Assembly (NCBI RefSeq): GCF_001010415.1
Contig: NZ_JPLE01000017.1
Span: forward strand, 127,615 to 191,614
Source: Xanthomonas pisi DSM 18956
Lineage (GTDB): Bacteria > Pseudomonadota > Gammaproteobacteria > Xanthomonadales > Xanthomonadaceae
Reading direction: 5' to 3'
DNA length: 64,000 nucleotides
The notes beneath the pieces are model-generated. The model did not search any database and was not told where the DNA came from. It saw only the letters and a list, made by a program, of their open reading frames with translations. How positions within the stretch are numbered: position 1 is the first letter of the stretch; each line of letters begins with the position of its first letter. Below, one piece after another: positions 40,194 to 51,261 of this stretch. The position numbers were made by a program, and so were the translations under genes.

Positions 40194-40248
40194 TCCTTTT
40201 GCCCTCCGCAATGCGGAGCGCCACGCCCATCCATCGAAGGTCAGCCCC

Positions 40249-41475
40249 ATGGACATCCGCCCTATCGTTTCCACCCTCCGCCGCCACAAGACCGCAGCCG
40301 CACTGATCGTGCTGGAGATCGCCCTGGCCTGCGCCATCATCTGCAATTCGCTGTTCCTGATCGGCAACCGTGTGGAAACCCTCCACCGCGCCAGCGGCAT
40401 CGCAGAACAGGAATTGCTCAGCATCAGGCTGGACGGCATCGGGACGCAGACAAATGCAGACGTCCGTACCCAGGAGGACCTTGCGGCACTGCGCGCTGTT
40501 CCCGGTGTGCGCAGCGCGGCCATCACCAATCAGGTTCCGTTCGTCAGCTACTCGTCCAACACCGGACTGACCTTGACCGCAGAACAGGAGCGCCCGACGC
40601 TCAACGCCGCGCAGTATCTGGTCAGCGACGGTGGCATCAAAACACTTGGCCTTCAGCTGATTGCCGGACGCGACTTCACCCCCGACGAATACATCAGCCA
40701 GGAAAAGGCAGACAACGACGACAACGTCCGCAAGAAAGGCGCCGCTATCATTTTGACGCAAGCTGCTGCAGACAAGATGTTCCCGGACCACAGTGCGCTC
40801 GGCAAGACCATCTACTCCGGTGACGTCCCGTTACGGGTCGTTGGGATCGTGCAGACACTGGCGCGCCCGAACAACGTCAATGGGCTGGATCAAAAGGATT
40901 ATTCGATGATGCTGCCGATCCGTCCTCCTTATAACGAGGGCCAGTACATCCTGCGCGTGACCGATCCGTTGCGGCGGCAGGAAGTGCTGCAGGCGGCAGT
41001 TGCGGCCTTGATGAAGCTGGACAACAGCCGGCTGGTGCTGAAGCAGCAGACCTACGAGGAAATTCGCAACGAGTATTTCCAGAACGATCGCGCAATGATC
41101 TGGCTGCTTGGCGCAGTGTGCATCGCGCTACTGATCGTCACCGCACTGGGCATCGTCGGCTTGGCCAGCTTCTGGGTGCAGCAGCGTACCAAGCAGATCG
41201 GCATTCGCCGCGCACTGGGCGCCACACGCGGCCAGATCCTGCGCTATTTCCAGATCGAGAACTTTCTGCTCGCCTCGGTCGGTATCGTGCTGGGCATGCT
41301 GCTGGCTTACTCGATCAATATCTGGCTGATGGCCCGCTACGAATTGCCGCGCCTGCCGGTGATCTACCTGCCGATCGGCGCGCTCACGCTGTGGATGCTG
41401 GGCCAGATCGCGGTGTTCTGGCCCGCACGTCGCGCGGCGCTGGTACCGCCGGCAGTCGCCACGCGCAGCGCCTGA
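40249..41475 (+). CDS. MacB-type ABC transporter permease (second)
   Basis: A 408-residue permease homologous to its upstream neighbour. The N-terminal membrane helix (KTAAALIVLEIALACAIICN) is followed by a MacB-like periplasmic core domain (about 40-275). Three C-terminal helices follow; the first loop carries RTKQIGIRRALGATRGQILRYF, the FtsX signature. AAGG lies before the ATG at 40249. Two separate permeases and a separate ATPase contrast with E. coli MacB, in which all are one chain. The protein ends in ALVPPAVATRSA, normal for the family. Confidence 0.88.
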   Translation: MDIRPIVSTLRRHKTAAALIVLEIALACAIICNSLFLIGNRVETLHRASGIAEQELLSIRLDGIGTQTNADVRTQEDLAALRAVPGVRSAAITNQVPFVSYSSNTGLTLTAEQERPTLNAAQYLVSDGGIKTLGLQLIAGRDFTPDEYISQEKADNDDNVRKKGAAIILTQAAADKMFPDHSALGKTIYSGDVPLRVVGIVQTLARPNNVNGLDQKDYSMMLPIRPPYNEGQYILRVTDPLRRQEVLQAAVAALMKLDNSRLVLKQQTYEEIRNEYFQNDRAMIWLLGAVCIALLIVTALGIVGLASFWVQQRTKQIGIRRALGATRGQILRYFQIENFLLASVGIVLGMLLAYSINIWLMARYELPRLPVIYLPIGALTLWMLGQIAVFWPARRAALVPPAVATRSA

Positions 41476-41592
41476 GCTGGCCATGGGACGCTGCCTCAAG
41501 CCCACCACACCCTGGGGGCCGGCGCTGCCGGGCGCTGGTCCGCTGCGCATGCCGACAAACCGCGATGCTTCCCTCCCAAGGACCTTCTCCCT

Positions 41593-42063
41593 ATGCGTTC
41601 GATCGTCCATCCCCGCAGCGTCGCCGGTGTATTCGCCATCGCTGCGATGATCGGTACGCTGCATGCCGGCAGTAGCGCCTGCGCGCGCGCTGCCACGCAG
41701 ACCACTAGCGAGGTGACCGAGCGCACCGTGCTGCGCATCGACGATCATCAACTGCGCTGGCGCCACAACGCACAGACGCTGGTGCTGACCGCCACAGCCG
41801 CCGGCGTGCTGGTCACGCAGGCCAGCGACATACCGGCACTGCAGCTGCGCAAGGGCGACCAGCTGCGCGCAGCCGATGGCCGTAGCATCGCAACCGTGGA
41901 AGATCTGCTGCACGTCCTGCGCGCTGCGGCCGGCCGACCAGTGCAGGTCCAGGTGGCACGCGGGCAGGCACGGATGGGCCTGACCTGGACCGCACCGACG
42001 TATGCGCCGCTGGTTCCGCCATTGGCGCCTGCGCCACCCGCCTCGCCACAACGGGTGCGGTAG
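41593..42063 (+). CDS. Exported PDZ-like small protein
   Basis: A 156-residue protein with a signal peptide (about 1-28). A middle segment reads like a PDZ core: GVLVTQASDIPALQLRKGD, then DQLRAADGRSIATVEDLLHVL, the pattern of a ligand-binding PDZ with a carboxylate-binding loop. A Pro-rich tail ends the protein (APTYAPLVPPLAP). No protease domain is attached. Its place between the permease and regulator genes on the same strand suggests a role in the exporter, for example sensing or presenting a substrate in the periplasm; this is inference. Operon membership is likely since the gap to the permease gene is 117 bases. Confidence 0.7.
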   Translation: MRSIVHPRSVAGVFAIAAMIGTLHAGSSACARAATQTTSEVTERTVLRIDDHQLRWRHNAQTLVLTATAAGVLVTQASDIPALQLRKGDQLRAADGRSIATVEDLLHVLRAAAGRPVQVQVARGQARMGLTWTAPTYAPLVPPLAPAPPASPQRVR

Positions 42064-42223
42064 CCCTCGCTTGCGACCGGAGTACATGCTGGCCTGTCGC
42101 ACGAGCACCCACTACGCCGGAGCACTGCGCAGCCGCAATGTCCGTTGCCATCGACACCGGCTTGCGCCGTATGCTGTGGCGAGCGCTTTCTCCCCCGACA
42201 CCTTTCGCCTTCCGAGCACCGCG

Positions 42224-43567
42224 ATGCCGCAAATCCTGATCATCGACGACAACACCGCCGTGGCCACCGCGCTGGAGGTGCTGTTTTCCCTGCACGACAT
42301 CGACGCGCGGCATGCGTCGTCGCCGCAGGCCGGATTGACGCTGCTGGACGAGCAGGTGTTCGACCTGGTGATCCAGGACATGAACTTCACTGCCGACACC
42401 ACCTCCGGCGAAGAAGGCGAGGCGCTGTTCACCCAGATCCGCCAGCGCCACCCCGACCTGCCGGTGATCCTGCTCACCGCATGGACCCACCTGGGCAGCG
42501 CGGTGGGTCTGGTCAAGGCCGGCGCCGCCGATTACATCGCCAAACCGTGGGACGACACCAAGCTGCTCACCACGGTCAACAACCTGCTGGAACTGTCCGA
42601 AGCGCGGCGCGAGCTCGCGCGCCGCCGCGAACGCGAGCACCGTGGTCGCGAGCAACTGACACAGCGCTACGATCTGCGCGGTGCGGTGTTCGCCGACCCT
42701 GCCAGCGAACGGGCCATCGCGCTCGCCTGTCAGGTCGCACGCTCGGAGTTGCCGGTCCTGATCACCGGCCCCAACGGCAGCGGCAAGGAGAAGATCGCCG
42801 AGATCATCCAGGCCAATTCGGCCAACAAGCGTGGCCCCTTCATCGCGCTCAACTGCGGCGCCCTGCCGGGTGAATTGATCGAGGCGGAATTGTTCGGTGC
42901 CGAAGCGGGCGCCTACACCGGTGCCAACAAGGCGCGCGAAGGCAAGTTCGAAGCGGCCGATGGCGGCACCCTGTTCCTGGACGAAATCGGCAACCTGCCG
43001 CTGGCGGGCCAGATGAAACTGCTGCGCGTGCTGGAAACCGGTCGCTACGAGCGGCTGGGCTCCAACCGCGAGCGTCACGCCAAGGTGCGCGTGATCAGCG
43101 CCACCAATGCCGACCTGCCATCGATGATCCGCGACGGCAGCTTCCGCGAGGATCTGTACTACCGTCTCAACACGGTGGAAATCGCGCTGCCTGCCCTGGC
43201 CGAGCGTCCGGGCGATATCGCGCCATTGGCCGATCACTTCCTGGCGGGCGGCAAGCCCCTGTCTGCACAGGCGCGCGATGCGCTGCAGCGACACGCCTGG
43301 CCGGGCAATGTGCGCGAGCTGCGCAACGTGCTGCAACGTGCGGCGCTGCTCGCACAAGGCGCGCGTATCGAAGCCAGCGATCTGAACCTTCCGCGCGCCC
43401 CCGCGCCGCGGCCGGCGGCGGCTGTCGCCGGCGAGCCGGATCGCGCACGCATCGAACAGGCCTTGGCGCGCGCGCAAGGCGTGATCGCACAGGCCGCCGC
43501 CGAACTGGGAATGAGCCGACAGGCGCTCTACCGGCGTATGGACCGTTACGGCATCAGATCGGAATGA
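42224..43567 (+). CDS. NtrC-family sigma-54 response regulator
   Basis: A 447-residue enhancer-binding protein. The receiver domain (1-120) has the phosphorylation Asp52 in VIQDMNF and an acidic pair near Asp8-9. The AAA+ domain (about 150-375) carries Walker A GPNGSGKE, the sigma-54 contact loop GAYTGA (229-234, the Tyr form of GAFTGA) and Walker [11 protein letters not shown]. The C-terminus is a Fis-type helix-turn-helix ([20 protein letters not shown]). The chain thus requires sigma-54, which matches the -24/-12 promoter upstream of the operon. The histidine kinase gene overlaps by four bases. The operon therefore likely activates itself. Confidence 0.93.
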   Translation: MPQILIIDDNTAVATALEVLFSLHDIDARHASSPQAGLTLLDEQVFDLVIQDMNFTADTTSGEEGEALFTQIRQRHPDLPVILLTAWTHLGSAVGLVKAGAADYIAKPWDDTKLLTTVNNLLELSEARRELARRREREHRGREQLTQRYDLRGAVFADPASERAIALACQVARSELPVLITGPNGSGKEKIAEIIQANSANKRGPFIALNCGALPGELIEAELFGAEAGAYTGANKAREGKFEAADGGTLFLDEIGNLPLAGQMKLLRVLETGRYERLGSNRERHAKVRVISATNADLPSMIRDGSFREDLYYRLNTVEIALPALAERPGDIAPLADHFLAGGKPLSAQARDALQRHAWPGNVRELRNVLQRAALLAQGARIEASDLNLPRAPAPRPAAAVAGEPDRARIEQALARAQGVIAQAAAELGMSRQALYRRMDRYGIRSE

Positions 43568-44928
43568 CTCCGCGCATGTGGCATCGCTCCTTCACGTTCA
43601 CCCTGTTTCTCAGGCTGTTGCCGGTACTTGCACTGGCCGCCGCCCTGCCGTGGTTCATGGCGTACTGGCTGGACCACGGCTGGCAGGTCGCTGCAATGTC
43701 GGTCGTCGTTGTGCTGGCCGCGATGTGGTTCAGCCTCAACCGTGCCACCGCACCGATGCGCTCGCTGTTCCGTGCGCTGGCCGGCACCACCAGCAGCTAC
43801 CGCGATGGCGAGTACAACTTCGGCGTGTACTGGCGCGGCACCGACGAATTGGCGCAACTGGTGCAGGCACATTCAGAACTGGGCGATGTGCTGCGCGCGC
43901 AGCGACGCGACCTGGTGCAACGCGAGTTGATGCTCGACACCATGCTGCAGAACACCCCTGTGGCGATGCTGCTGGTGGTGGCCGGCGGCGATGGCCTACG
44001 CCGCATCGGGTTCTCCAACAACGCCGCGCGCAAGCTATTGCATGACGGACGCAAGCTCGAAGGCCAGCATCTGGACGATGTGCTCGAACGCATGCCAGGC
44101 GAACTGCGCGATGCGCTGGCGCGCGGCGGCGACTGCCTGTTCGCGGTGCGCGAGGACGGTGATGAGGAGGACGACGAGCAGATCTATCACCTGTCGCGGC
44201 GCAGCTTCCACCTCAATGGCCGTAGCCACGAGTTGTTGCTGATCCGCACCCTGACCACCGAGTTGCGACGGCAGGAAGTGCAGACCTGGAAAAAGGTGAT
44301 CCGTGTGATCAGCCACGAATTGAACAACTCGCTCGCACCGATCGCCTCACTGGCGCATTCCGGCGCCGAGCTGCTGCGCCGCGAGCGCACCGACCGTCTG
44401 GGCACGGTCTTCGAAACCATCGAAGAACGCGCGCGTCATCTGGAAGGCTTTATTCGCGGCTACGCGCGCTTTGCCAAATTGCCGCAGCCGCAGTTGCAGA
44501 CCATCGAATGGGCGCCGTTTCTCGAACGACTGCGCCAACAGATCCCGTTCCAGTTGCAAGGCGAGATCAGCAATGTCAGCAGCCGCATCGATGCAGCGCA
44601 GGTCGAACAGGCCATGCTCAATCTGCTCAAGAACGCGCACGAGGCCTGCAGCGAAGCGCAGCCGCCCAATAACGAGGTTGCAGTACGCGTGACACGCTTG
44701 CCGCAGTGGCTGCGAATCGAGGTGCTCGACCGCGGCAATGGCATGAACGAAGCGGTGCTGCACAACGCACTGATGCCATTCTATTCGACCAAACGCAACG
44801 GAACCGGGCTGGGGCTTGCGCTCACCCGCGAGATCGCCGAAGCGCATGGCGGGCGTATTTCGCTGCACAACCGCGAGCAAGGCGGCCTGTGCGTGACCTT
44901 GTTGCTGCCGTCGGCATCGGCTGCGTAG
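43564..44928 (+). CDS. Sensor histidine kinase, NtrB-like
   Basis: A 454-residue membrane histidine kinase. Two N-terminal membrane helices (about 13-35 and 40-58) leave almost no periplasmic loop. A linker and PAS-like domain (about 120-230) with an acidic insert (GDEEDDEQ) follow. The H-box is at His251 (RVISHELNNSLAPI) and the catalytic domain has the N-box NLLKNAHEA, G1 DRGNGM and G2 GTGLGLAL. It overlaps the regulator's stop with ATGA, so translation is coupled. It probably phosphorylates Asp52 of that regulator. The lack of a sensor loop suggests it reads a membrane or cytoplasmic signal, or the exporter itself. Confidence 0.9.
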   Translation: MTPRMWHRSFTFTLFLRLLPVLALAAALPWFMAYWLDHGWQVAAMSVVVVLAAMWFSLNRATAPMRSLFRALAGTTSSYRDGEYNFGVYWRGTDELAQLVQAHSELGDVLRAQRRDLVQRELMLDTMLQNTPVAMLLVVAGGDGLRRIGFSNNAARKLLHDGRKLEGQHLDDVLERMPGELRDALARGGDCLFAVREDGDEEDDEQIYHLSRRSFHLNGRSHELLLIRTLTTELRRQEVQTWKKVIRVISHELNNSLAPIASLAHSGAELLRRERTDRLGTVFETIEERARHLEGFIRGYARFAKLPQPQLQTIEWAPFLERLRQQIPFQLQGEISNVSSRIDAAQVEQAMLNLLKNAHEACSEAQPPNNEVAVRVTRLPQWLRIEVLDRGNGMNEAVLHNALMPFYSTKRNGTGLGLALTREIAEAHGGRISLHNREQGGLCVTLLLPSASAA

Positions 44929-45060
44929 TCAGACACGTTCAACACGTCGAACGCCTCGTCCGCCGCAGCTCACTGATCGCTCGCCAGACCCGGCAAGACC
45001 ACCCGAGGCGCGGACACCGAGTGCAAGAACACGCACACTGGCCCTGCCGCCACGGCGCCA

Positions 45061-46029
45061 TCAATCGGATTTCAGCGTGCCGCGCTCTGCAATGCGCGGT
45101 CGTTTCAGCGCGCCACACGCATCGTCTGCGCCGGTGGTCCTGGTCGCAGCGATGGCGCGGTAATACCCGATGCCCACGGTATTGCCAACGAACTGGCCGC
45201 CCTGCGAGGGGCACTCTCCATCGGCCTTGAACCAGTCCGAAAACGCCGCGTACTTGCCGGCCCTGAGGAAGTGGTTGCCGCTGACATAGGTCCGATCGGA
45301 CGCATCGCGCGTACGCACTGCATCGCCGTTGACGTCGATGAACGTATTGCTTTCGATCCGGTTACCGGACGAGTGCCGCGCCAGATACAGCGCATGGATG
45401 AAGCCCGAGGTGTCGGTGTCGTTTTCGATCGACACAAAGCGATTGTGTTCGATGCGGTTGTCGCGCGACTGCTGCAGCCGGATCGCTGCAAACGAGTACG
45501 CGGCCTCGGTGCTACGGCCGTAGCGTCCACCGATCCGCTCGAACTGCATGTTGCGGATCGTGTTGCCGCCATTGCCATCCTCGGCCGCCTTGCTGCTGCC
45601 AAGATCCAGCGCCATCCAGTAGTTGCTGACCTTCAACCCCTCGAAGCTCAGCCGCGTCGGCGCATTGCGACCGCCTTTCAAGGCGAACCAGGTCGCGCCA
45701 CCGCGTCCATCGAAGACCGGCGGGCTGGCAGCGCCAGCAGCGGCAATGAAGCGGATCGGCGCGCCGTTGGCAAAGGTCCATTGCACCGTCTGTTGAAGAT
45801 AGGTGCCCGGGGCGATCACCACCTCCACGTCCCCTGCTGGTCGTCGCTCGAGCAGGCGTTGCTGCGCGGCGTCGAGACTGCGCACTGCCGTCGAAGGCGC
45901 GGTGCCTGCCGCCGCATCGTTGCCATCGGGCGACAGATACAGCCGATAACTCGCCGCCGCTGCAACGCCTGGCTGCAGCATCGGCAGGCCAAGGAGCAGG
46001 ATCAACATCGTCTGTGGTCGTCGCTGCAT
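45061..46029 (-). CDS. Exported parallel beta-helix protein
   Basis: A 322-residue exported protein. The signal peptide ends near PGVAAA and is followed by the YRLYLSPDGNDAAAGTAP entry common to pectate-lyase-like proteins. The body is a right-handed beta-helix with PbH1-type turns (NRIEHNRFVSIEND, NRIESNTFIDVNGDAV, VSGNHFLRAGKY). No catalytic residues can be assigned, but carbohydrate lyase or hydrolase activity is plausible. It lies 95 bases behind glmU on the same strand. GGAAGG precedes the ATG at 46029. Together with the 831-residue beta-helix protein it flanks the ABC exporter operon, which may be coincidence. Confidence 0.78.
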   Translation of the reverse strand: MQRRPQTMLILLLGLPMLQPGVAAAASYRLYLSPDGNDAAAGTAPSTAVRSLDAAQQRLLERRPAGDVEVVIAPGTYLQQTVQWTFANGAPIRFIAAAGAASPPVFDGRGGATWFALKGGRNAPTRLSFEGLKVSNYWMALDLGSSKAAEDGNGGNTIRNMQFERIGGRYGRSTEAAYSFAAIRLQQSRDNRIEHNRFVSIENDTDTSGFIHALYLARHSSGNRIESNTFIDVNGDAVRTRDASDRTYVSGNHFLRAGKYAAFSDWFKADGECPSQGGQFVGNTVGIGYYRAIAATRTTGADDACGALKRPRIAERGTLKSD

Positions 46030-46124
46030 CGTGCACCTTCCGTCGTTACCCGCAGCACGGCCAACCATCGCCGTGCAGCACGGCTGCGCTGCGCCACCCA
46101 CCCGCATCGCGACACCGCTCCATG

Positions 46125-47489
46125 CTACTTCTTGGTCGGCCGCTCCCAACCTTCGATCACTGTCTGACGCGGACGCGACACGCTGAGCTGGCCGGCCGGC
46201 GCGTCGCGCGTGATCACCGAGCCCGCACCGATGGTGGCATTGGCACCGACCTCGATCGGCGCCACCAGCGCGCTGTTGGAGCCGACGAACGCGCCGTCGC
46301 CAATGGTGGTCTGCGACTTGTTCACGCCATCGTAGTTGCAGGTGATGGTGCCGGCGCCGATGTTGACCTTGCTGCCGATCACCGCATCGCCCAGGTACGT
46401 GAGGTGATTGGCCTTGCTGCCCACACCCATCGTGACCTTCTTGGTCTCGACGAAATTGCCGATATGCACGCCATCGGCGAGCACGGTGCCGGGGCGCAGA
46501 CGCGCGAACGGGCCGATCTGCACCGCACCTTCGGTCACCACGCCTTCCAGATCGCAGTGCGCGCGCACCTGCGTGCCGGCACCCAGCGTCACATCGCGCA
46601 GCCGCACGAACGGGCCTATCACCACGTCATCGCCGAGCGTGACATCGCCTTCCAGAATCACATCGATATCCAGCTGCACATCGCGTCCCACCTGCACCGT
46701 GCCGCGCTGTTCCACGCGCGCCGGGTCGGCCATGCGCACGCCTTGCAGGCACAGCGCACGCGCGGCGCGCAACTGCCAGGCACGTTCGAGTTGGGCCAGC
46801 TGCCAGGGGTCGTTGGCACCTTCCACATCCTGCGGGTCGGCCACATGCACCATGTCGGCCGGCGTGAAGTCGGCGGCGGCACTGGCAAACACGTCGGTGA
46901 GATAGAACTCGCCCTGTGCGTTGTTGTTGGACAGACCGCCCAGCCAGCGCCGCAATGCGGTGGATTCGGCGGTGAGGATGCCGGTGTTGATGGTGCGGAT
47001 GCGCCGCTGCTCGTCGTTGGCGTCCTTCTGCTCGATGATCGCCGCCACCTTGCCTTCGGCATCGCGCAGGATGCGTCCGTAGCCGGTGGGGTTGGCAAGC
47101 TCTGCGACCAGCACCGCCATCCGGCCGGGCGCATGCAGCAGCTGCAACAGGCTCTCGCTACGGATCAGCGGCACATCGCCGTACAGCACCAGCACGGTGG
47201 CCGCATCCGGAATCGCATCCATCGCCTGCTGCACGGCGTGGCCGGTGCCCAGTTGCTGCCGTTGCTCGGCCCACTGCAGATCCGCCTGCCCGGCAAATGC
47301 CGCGCGCACCTGATCGCCGCCGTGCCCGTAGACGATATGGACCGCGGCCGGCTGTAGCTGCCGTGCGGTGGCGATCACATGCGCCAACATCGGCTGGCCT
47401 GCCAATGGCTGCAACACCTTGGGCAGGGACGAGCGCATGCGCTTGCCCTCGCCCGCAGCCAGGATCACGACGTGCAGGGGCAGGGTCAT
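46125..47489 (-). CDS. glmU: Bifunctional GlcN-1-P acetyltransferase/UDP-GlcNAc pyrophosphorylase
   Basis: A 454-residue enzyme that makes UDP-GlcNAc from glucosamine-1-phosphate in two steps. The N-terminal pyrophosphorylase has the nucleotide loop [17 protein letters not shown] and TGHAVQQAM. The C-terminal half is a left-handed beta-helix acyltransferase with hexapeptide repeats ([36 protein letters not shown]) and the conserved [20 protein letters not shown] segment. The ATG at 47489 gives the standard length. The atp genes lie upstream on the same strand, as in E. coli atp-glmUS, with gtrA (opposite strand) and a chorismate mutase gene in between. Confidence 0.96.
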   Translation of the reverse strand: MTLPLHVVILAAGEGKRMRSSLPKVLQPLAGQPMLAHVIATARQLQPAAVHIVYGHGGDQVRAAFAGQADLQWAEQRQQLGTGHAVQQAMDAIPDAATVLVLYGDVPLIRSESLLQLLHAPGRMAVLVAELANPTGYGRILRDAEGKVAAIIEQKDANDEQRRIRTINTGILTAESTALRRWLGGLSNNNAQGEFYLTDVFASAAADFTPADMVHVADPQDVEGANDPWQLAQLERAWQLRAARALCLQGVRMADPARVEQRGTVQVGRDVQLDIDVILEGDVTLGDDVVIGPFVRLRDVTLGAGTQVRAHCDLEGVVTEGAVQIGPFARLRPGTVLADGVHIGNFVETKKVTMGVGSKANHLTYLGDAVIGSKVNIGAGTITCNYDGVNKSQTTIGDGAFVGSNSALVAPIEVGANATIGAGSVITRDAPAGQLSVSRPRQTVIEGWERPTKK

Positions 47490-47635
47490 CAAGAATTCCA
47501 AAGGCGGGAGATACGCCAAATTCTAGTCGCAGCCATGCAAAACCGCGTGCTCGATCGATGCCCTCAACACGCGATGACAACTTTTTAAGCACTACGGCCG
47601 CTAGGATGGGCGCCCTTTCTTCGTTCCCGGCACGC

Positions 47636-48019
47636 ATGAGCCTGTTCCGTCAAGGCAGCCAGTTCACCCTGATTGGCGGCCTGCAATTGGCTGTGGACTG
47701 CGGCATCTTCATCGCCGCCACCGCCGCTGGCATGCCGACGGTGCCGGCCAATCTGCTCGGGCGCATCAGCGGCGCGGTGCTGGGTTTCTGGCTCAATGGC
47801 CGTTACACCTTCGCCCAGCAGGGCGGCGCGCGGCTGGGCTGGCAGCGCTTCCGCCGCTTTGCGGTGATGTGGCTGGCGTTGACGCTGATCAGCACCTGGC
47901 TGCTGTCGGCGACGGTGGATCTGGTCGGCCTGCGCCAGGCCTGGCTGGCCAAGCCGCTGGTCGAAGGCGGGTTGGCGATCGTGTCGTTCTTTCTCGGCCG
48001 GCATGTGGTGTATCGCTGA
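47636..48019 (+). CDS. GtrA-family membrane protein
   Basis: A 127-residue membrane protein of the GtrA family. Its members are thought to flip undecaprenyl-linked sugars or support O-antigen and polysaccharide glycosylation. Four membrane helices are visible (QFTLIGGLQLAVDCGIFIAA; LGRISGAVLGFWLNGRY; FAVMWLALTLISTWLLSAT; PLVEGGLAIVSFFLGRHVV). The characteristic Asn-Gly-Arg-Tyr-Thr motif is in place. Start is uncertain: the ATG at 47636 fits the family, while an in-frame ATG at 47606 would add ten residues. It is oriented opposite to glmU and the atp genes. Confidence 0.8.
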   Translation: MSLFRQGSQFTLIGGLQLAVDCGIFIAATAAGMPTVPANLLGRISGAVLGFWLNGRYTFAQQGGARLGWQRFRRFAVMWLALTLISTWLLSATVDLVGLRQAWLAKPLVEGGLAIVSFFLGRHVVYR

Positions 48020-48328
48020 CCCCGCGGCAGGCGAGGCTGGAGCGTGCGTCGTTGAACCGAGACGGCCGGCTGCTACCCGTCTCATCTGCCAGAGTCGCGC
48101 GCCCTGCAAGCGCTCACGACGCCGCCAGTGCAGTCACCAGGCTGGCGTGATCGAGGCGTAAGCGCGGCATCTGCCAACGCAGTGCCTTGCGCACGACGGC
48201 AACCGCACACCCGAACTGGTCAGGCATGCCGGCGGCGACGCAAGCGCTACGCTGACCTGCGTCGACCTCGGCGATGCCCCACCACTGCGGTCGCGTCGCG
48301 TCACCGGCCCTATGCGGCCAAGCTTGCA
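48020..48328. other. Intergenic region between gtrA and the chorismate mutase gene
   Basis: About 310 bases between convergent genes. I see no gene, terminator hairpin with T-run or repeat in it that I can support. Confidence 0.5.
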
Positions 48329-48916
48329 CTAGGTCTTGCCGGGTGCCTGCTGACAAAAGTCGCCCAGGCCACGCACCAGTGCCGCGCGGTGCAAGGCATC
48401 CAGCTGCCATTGCGCCGCGTAGTGCGCCGCAGCCCGTGCCGTGTTGGTCGCGCAGTGCGCCGCCGAACGCGCCGCAGCAGCATCGGCCAGCGCATCGAGC
48501 AACTCGCCCTGCAGCTGGTCCAGGCGTGCGCGCAGTGCGGCCAGATCCGGGCGTGCGGTATCCGGCGCACGTCCACGTTCGTGCCAATGGTTCAGCAGCG
48601 CGTACTGCACCGATTTGTTGGCCTCGATCTGCGCGGCAAAAAAGCGGGCCGCATCCTCGGCGTCCAGTCCATGCGCCGGTGCCTGGTCGCGTACGCTCTG
48701 CAGCACCGCCGCTTCGCGCGCCTGGTCCAGCACCGGCTTGCCGCTATCCCACTTGCTCAGCGCCACCGCATCGCCGATCGCATTGCGTTGCACGATGCGA
48801 TCCAGCAGCGGATCCAGCGGCGGCTGGCTGCGTGCCGGCAACGCGCACCCCAGCAGGGCGACCGCAAGCGTGCAAGTCAGTGCATAACCGCGGAAGCCAT
48901 CGATCGAGCGGGTCAT
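48329..48916 (-). CDS. Periplasmic chorismate mutase, AroQ gamma class
   Basis: A 195-residue exported chorismate mutase converting chorismate to prephenate outside the cytoplasm. The signal region (ALTCTLAVALLGCALPARSQ) has a Cys in a lipobox-like context, so it could be a lipoprotein. The helical AroQ core shows LLDRIVQRNAIGDAVALSKW, ARFFAAQIEANKSVQYALLN and the long gamma-class extension. GAGGAG precedes the ATG at 48916. Secreted chorismate mutases occur in Xanthomonas and other plant-associated or pathogenic bacteria and have been linked to virulence, but the function here is inferred. It follows the atp operon terminator on the same strand. Confidence 0.85.
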   Translation of the reverse strand: MTRSIDGFRGYALTCTLAVALLGCALPARSQPPLDPLLDRIVQRNAIGDAVALSKWDSGKPVLDQAREAAVLQSVRDQAPAHGLDAEDAARFFAAQIEANKSVQYALLNHWHERGRAPDTARPDLAALRARLDQLQGELLDALADAAAARSAAHCATNTARAAAHYAAQWQLDALHRAALVRGLGDFCQQAPGKT

Positions 48917-49038
48917 GGAAGTCTCCTCAACGTCGGATGTCACCATGCCATGGCGCAGTGGAGCGCTGCATGGCAACCATGCCACGCAGTGTGCGCGCTG
49001 GCCGCCACACGCGGCTTTCTGCCGCGCACGCGCAGCTC

Positions 49039-49072
49039 CAAAAACGAAAACGCCGACACGAAGGTCGGCGTT
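49039..49072 (-). terminator. Rho-independent terminator of the atp operon
   Basis: On the minus strand AACGCCGAC and GTCGGCGTT (49064-49072 and 49049-49057) pair over a six-base loop and are followed by a T-rich run (49039-49050), about 75 bases after the atpC stop. Confidence 0.88.
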
Positions 49073-49144
49073 CCGGTCCACATCTGCATGCGGCATGCAG
49101 CTGAGGCGTGTCGCTTGCCCACAACCGATGGGCCAGGCAATCGA

Positions 49145-49567
49145 TCAGTGCTTGAGGTTGCGGCGCAGACGCTCCAGCGCCTGCAGCTGCACCGTCGCCT
49201 CGGCCAGCCGACGCTGCGCATCGGCCACGTCCACCGTGTCGCCACGGTTGGCCAGCAGACGCTCCGCTTCTTCCTTGACTTTGCGGACCGCAGCCTCGTC
49301 GATGTCCTGCGCACGCACCGCGGTGTCGACCAGCACGGTCACCACCTGCGGCTGCACTTCCAGGATCCCGCCGGAAATGGCGAAGTCCAGTTGTTCGCCA
49401 CTGGCGGTGGTGACCACCACCTTGCCCGGCTTCAGGCGGGTGATCAACGGCGCGTGCTTGGGCGCGATGCCCAGCTCGCCCAACTCGCCGGTGGCCACGA
49501 CCAGCGTCGCCTCACCGTGGAAGATTTCCTTCTCGGCGCTGACGATGTCGCAACGGATAGTGCTCAT
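49145..49567 (-). CDS. atpC: ATP synthase epsilon subunit
   Basis: The 140-residue epsilon subunit, part of the F1 central stalk and an inhibitor of ATP hydrolysis. The N-terminal beta-sandwich is visible ([38 protein letters not shown]), followed by a C-terminal helical hairpin ([16 protein letters not shown] and [17 protein letters not shown]). It is the last gene of the operon. A gap of about 140 bases carrying an inverted-repeat element separates it from atpD. Confidence 0.96.
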   Translation of the reverse strand: MSTIRCDIVSAEKEIFHGEATLVVATGELGELGIAPKHAPLITRLKPGKVVVTTASGEQLDFAISGGILEVQPQVVTVLVDTAVRAQDIDEAAVRKVKEEAERLLANRGDTVDVADAQRRLAEATVQLQALERLRRNLKH

Positions 49568-49587
49568 GGTGCCTCACTCTGTGAAGC

Positions 49588-49707
49588 GGGGATTGGGGAT
49601 TGGGGATTCGGGATTGGCAACCGCAGCTTTCACTGTGGCGACTCACCTCGTCTCCGCACCCCGTTCACCGCCGTACCAAATCCCGAATCCCGAATGCCAA
49701 ATCCCGG
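49588..49707. repeat. Inverted-repeat element between atpD and atpC
   Basis: The left arm (49588-49618) is a run of GGGATTGG/GGATTCG heptad-like units. The right arm (49678-49707) is its complement (AATCCCGAATCCCGAATGCC). Together they can form a long imperfect hairpin with a 60-base loop. Related elements occur in two other atp gaps. Confidence 0.75.
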
Positions 49708-49710
49708 CTC

Positions 49711-51255
<1,545 letters not shown>

Positions 51256-51261
51256 CCGTGC

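Noticed and set aside
42911..42928. GAYTGA instead of GAFTGA in the sigma-54 regulator, as a sign of lost sigma-54 contact
   Set aside because: Tyr in place of Phe is a known tolerated variant, and a good -24/-12 promoter is present upstream.
41813..43477. A 554-codon minus-strand frame opposite the response regulator
   Set aside because: The regulator has receiver, AAA+ and Fis motifs; the opposite frame has none.
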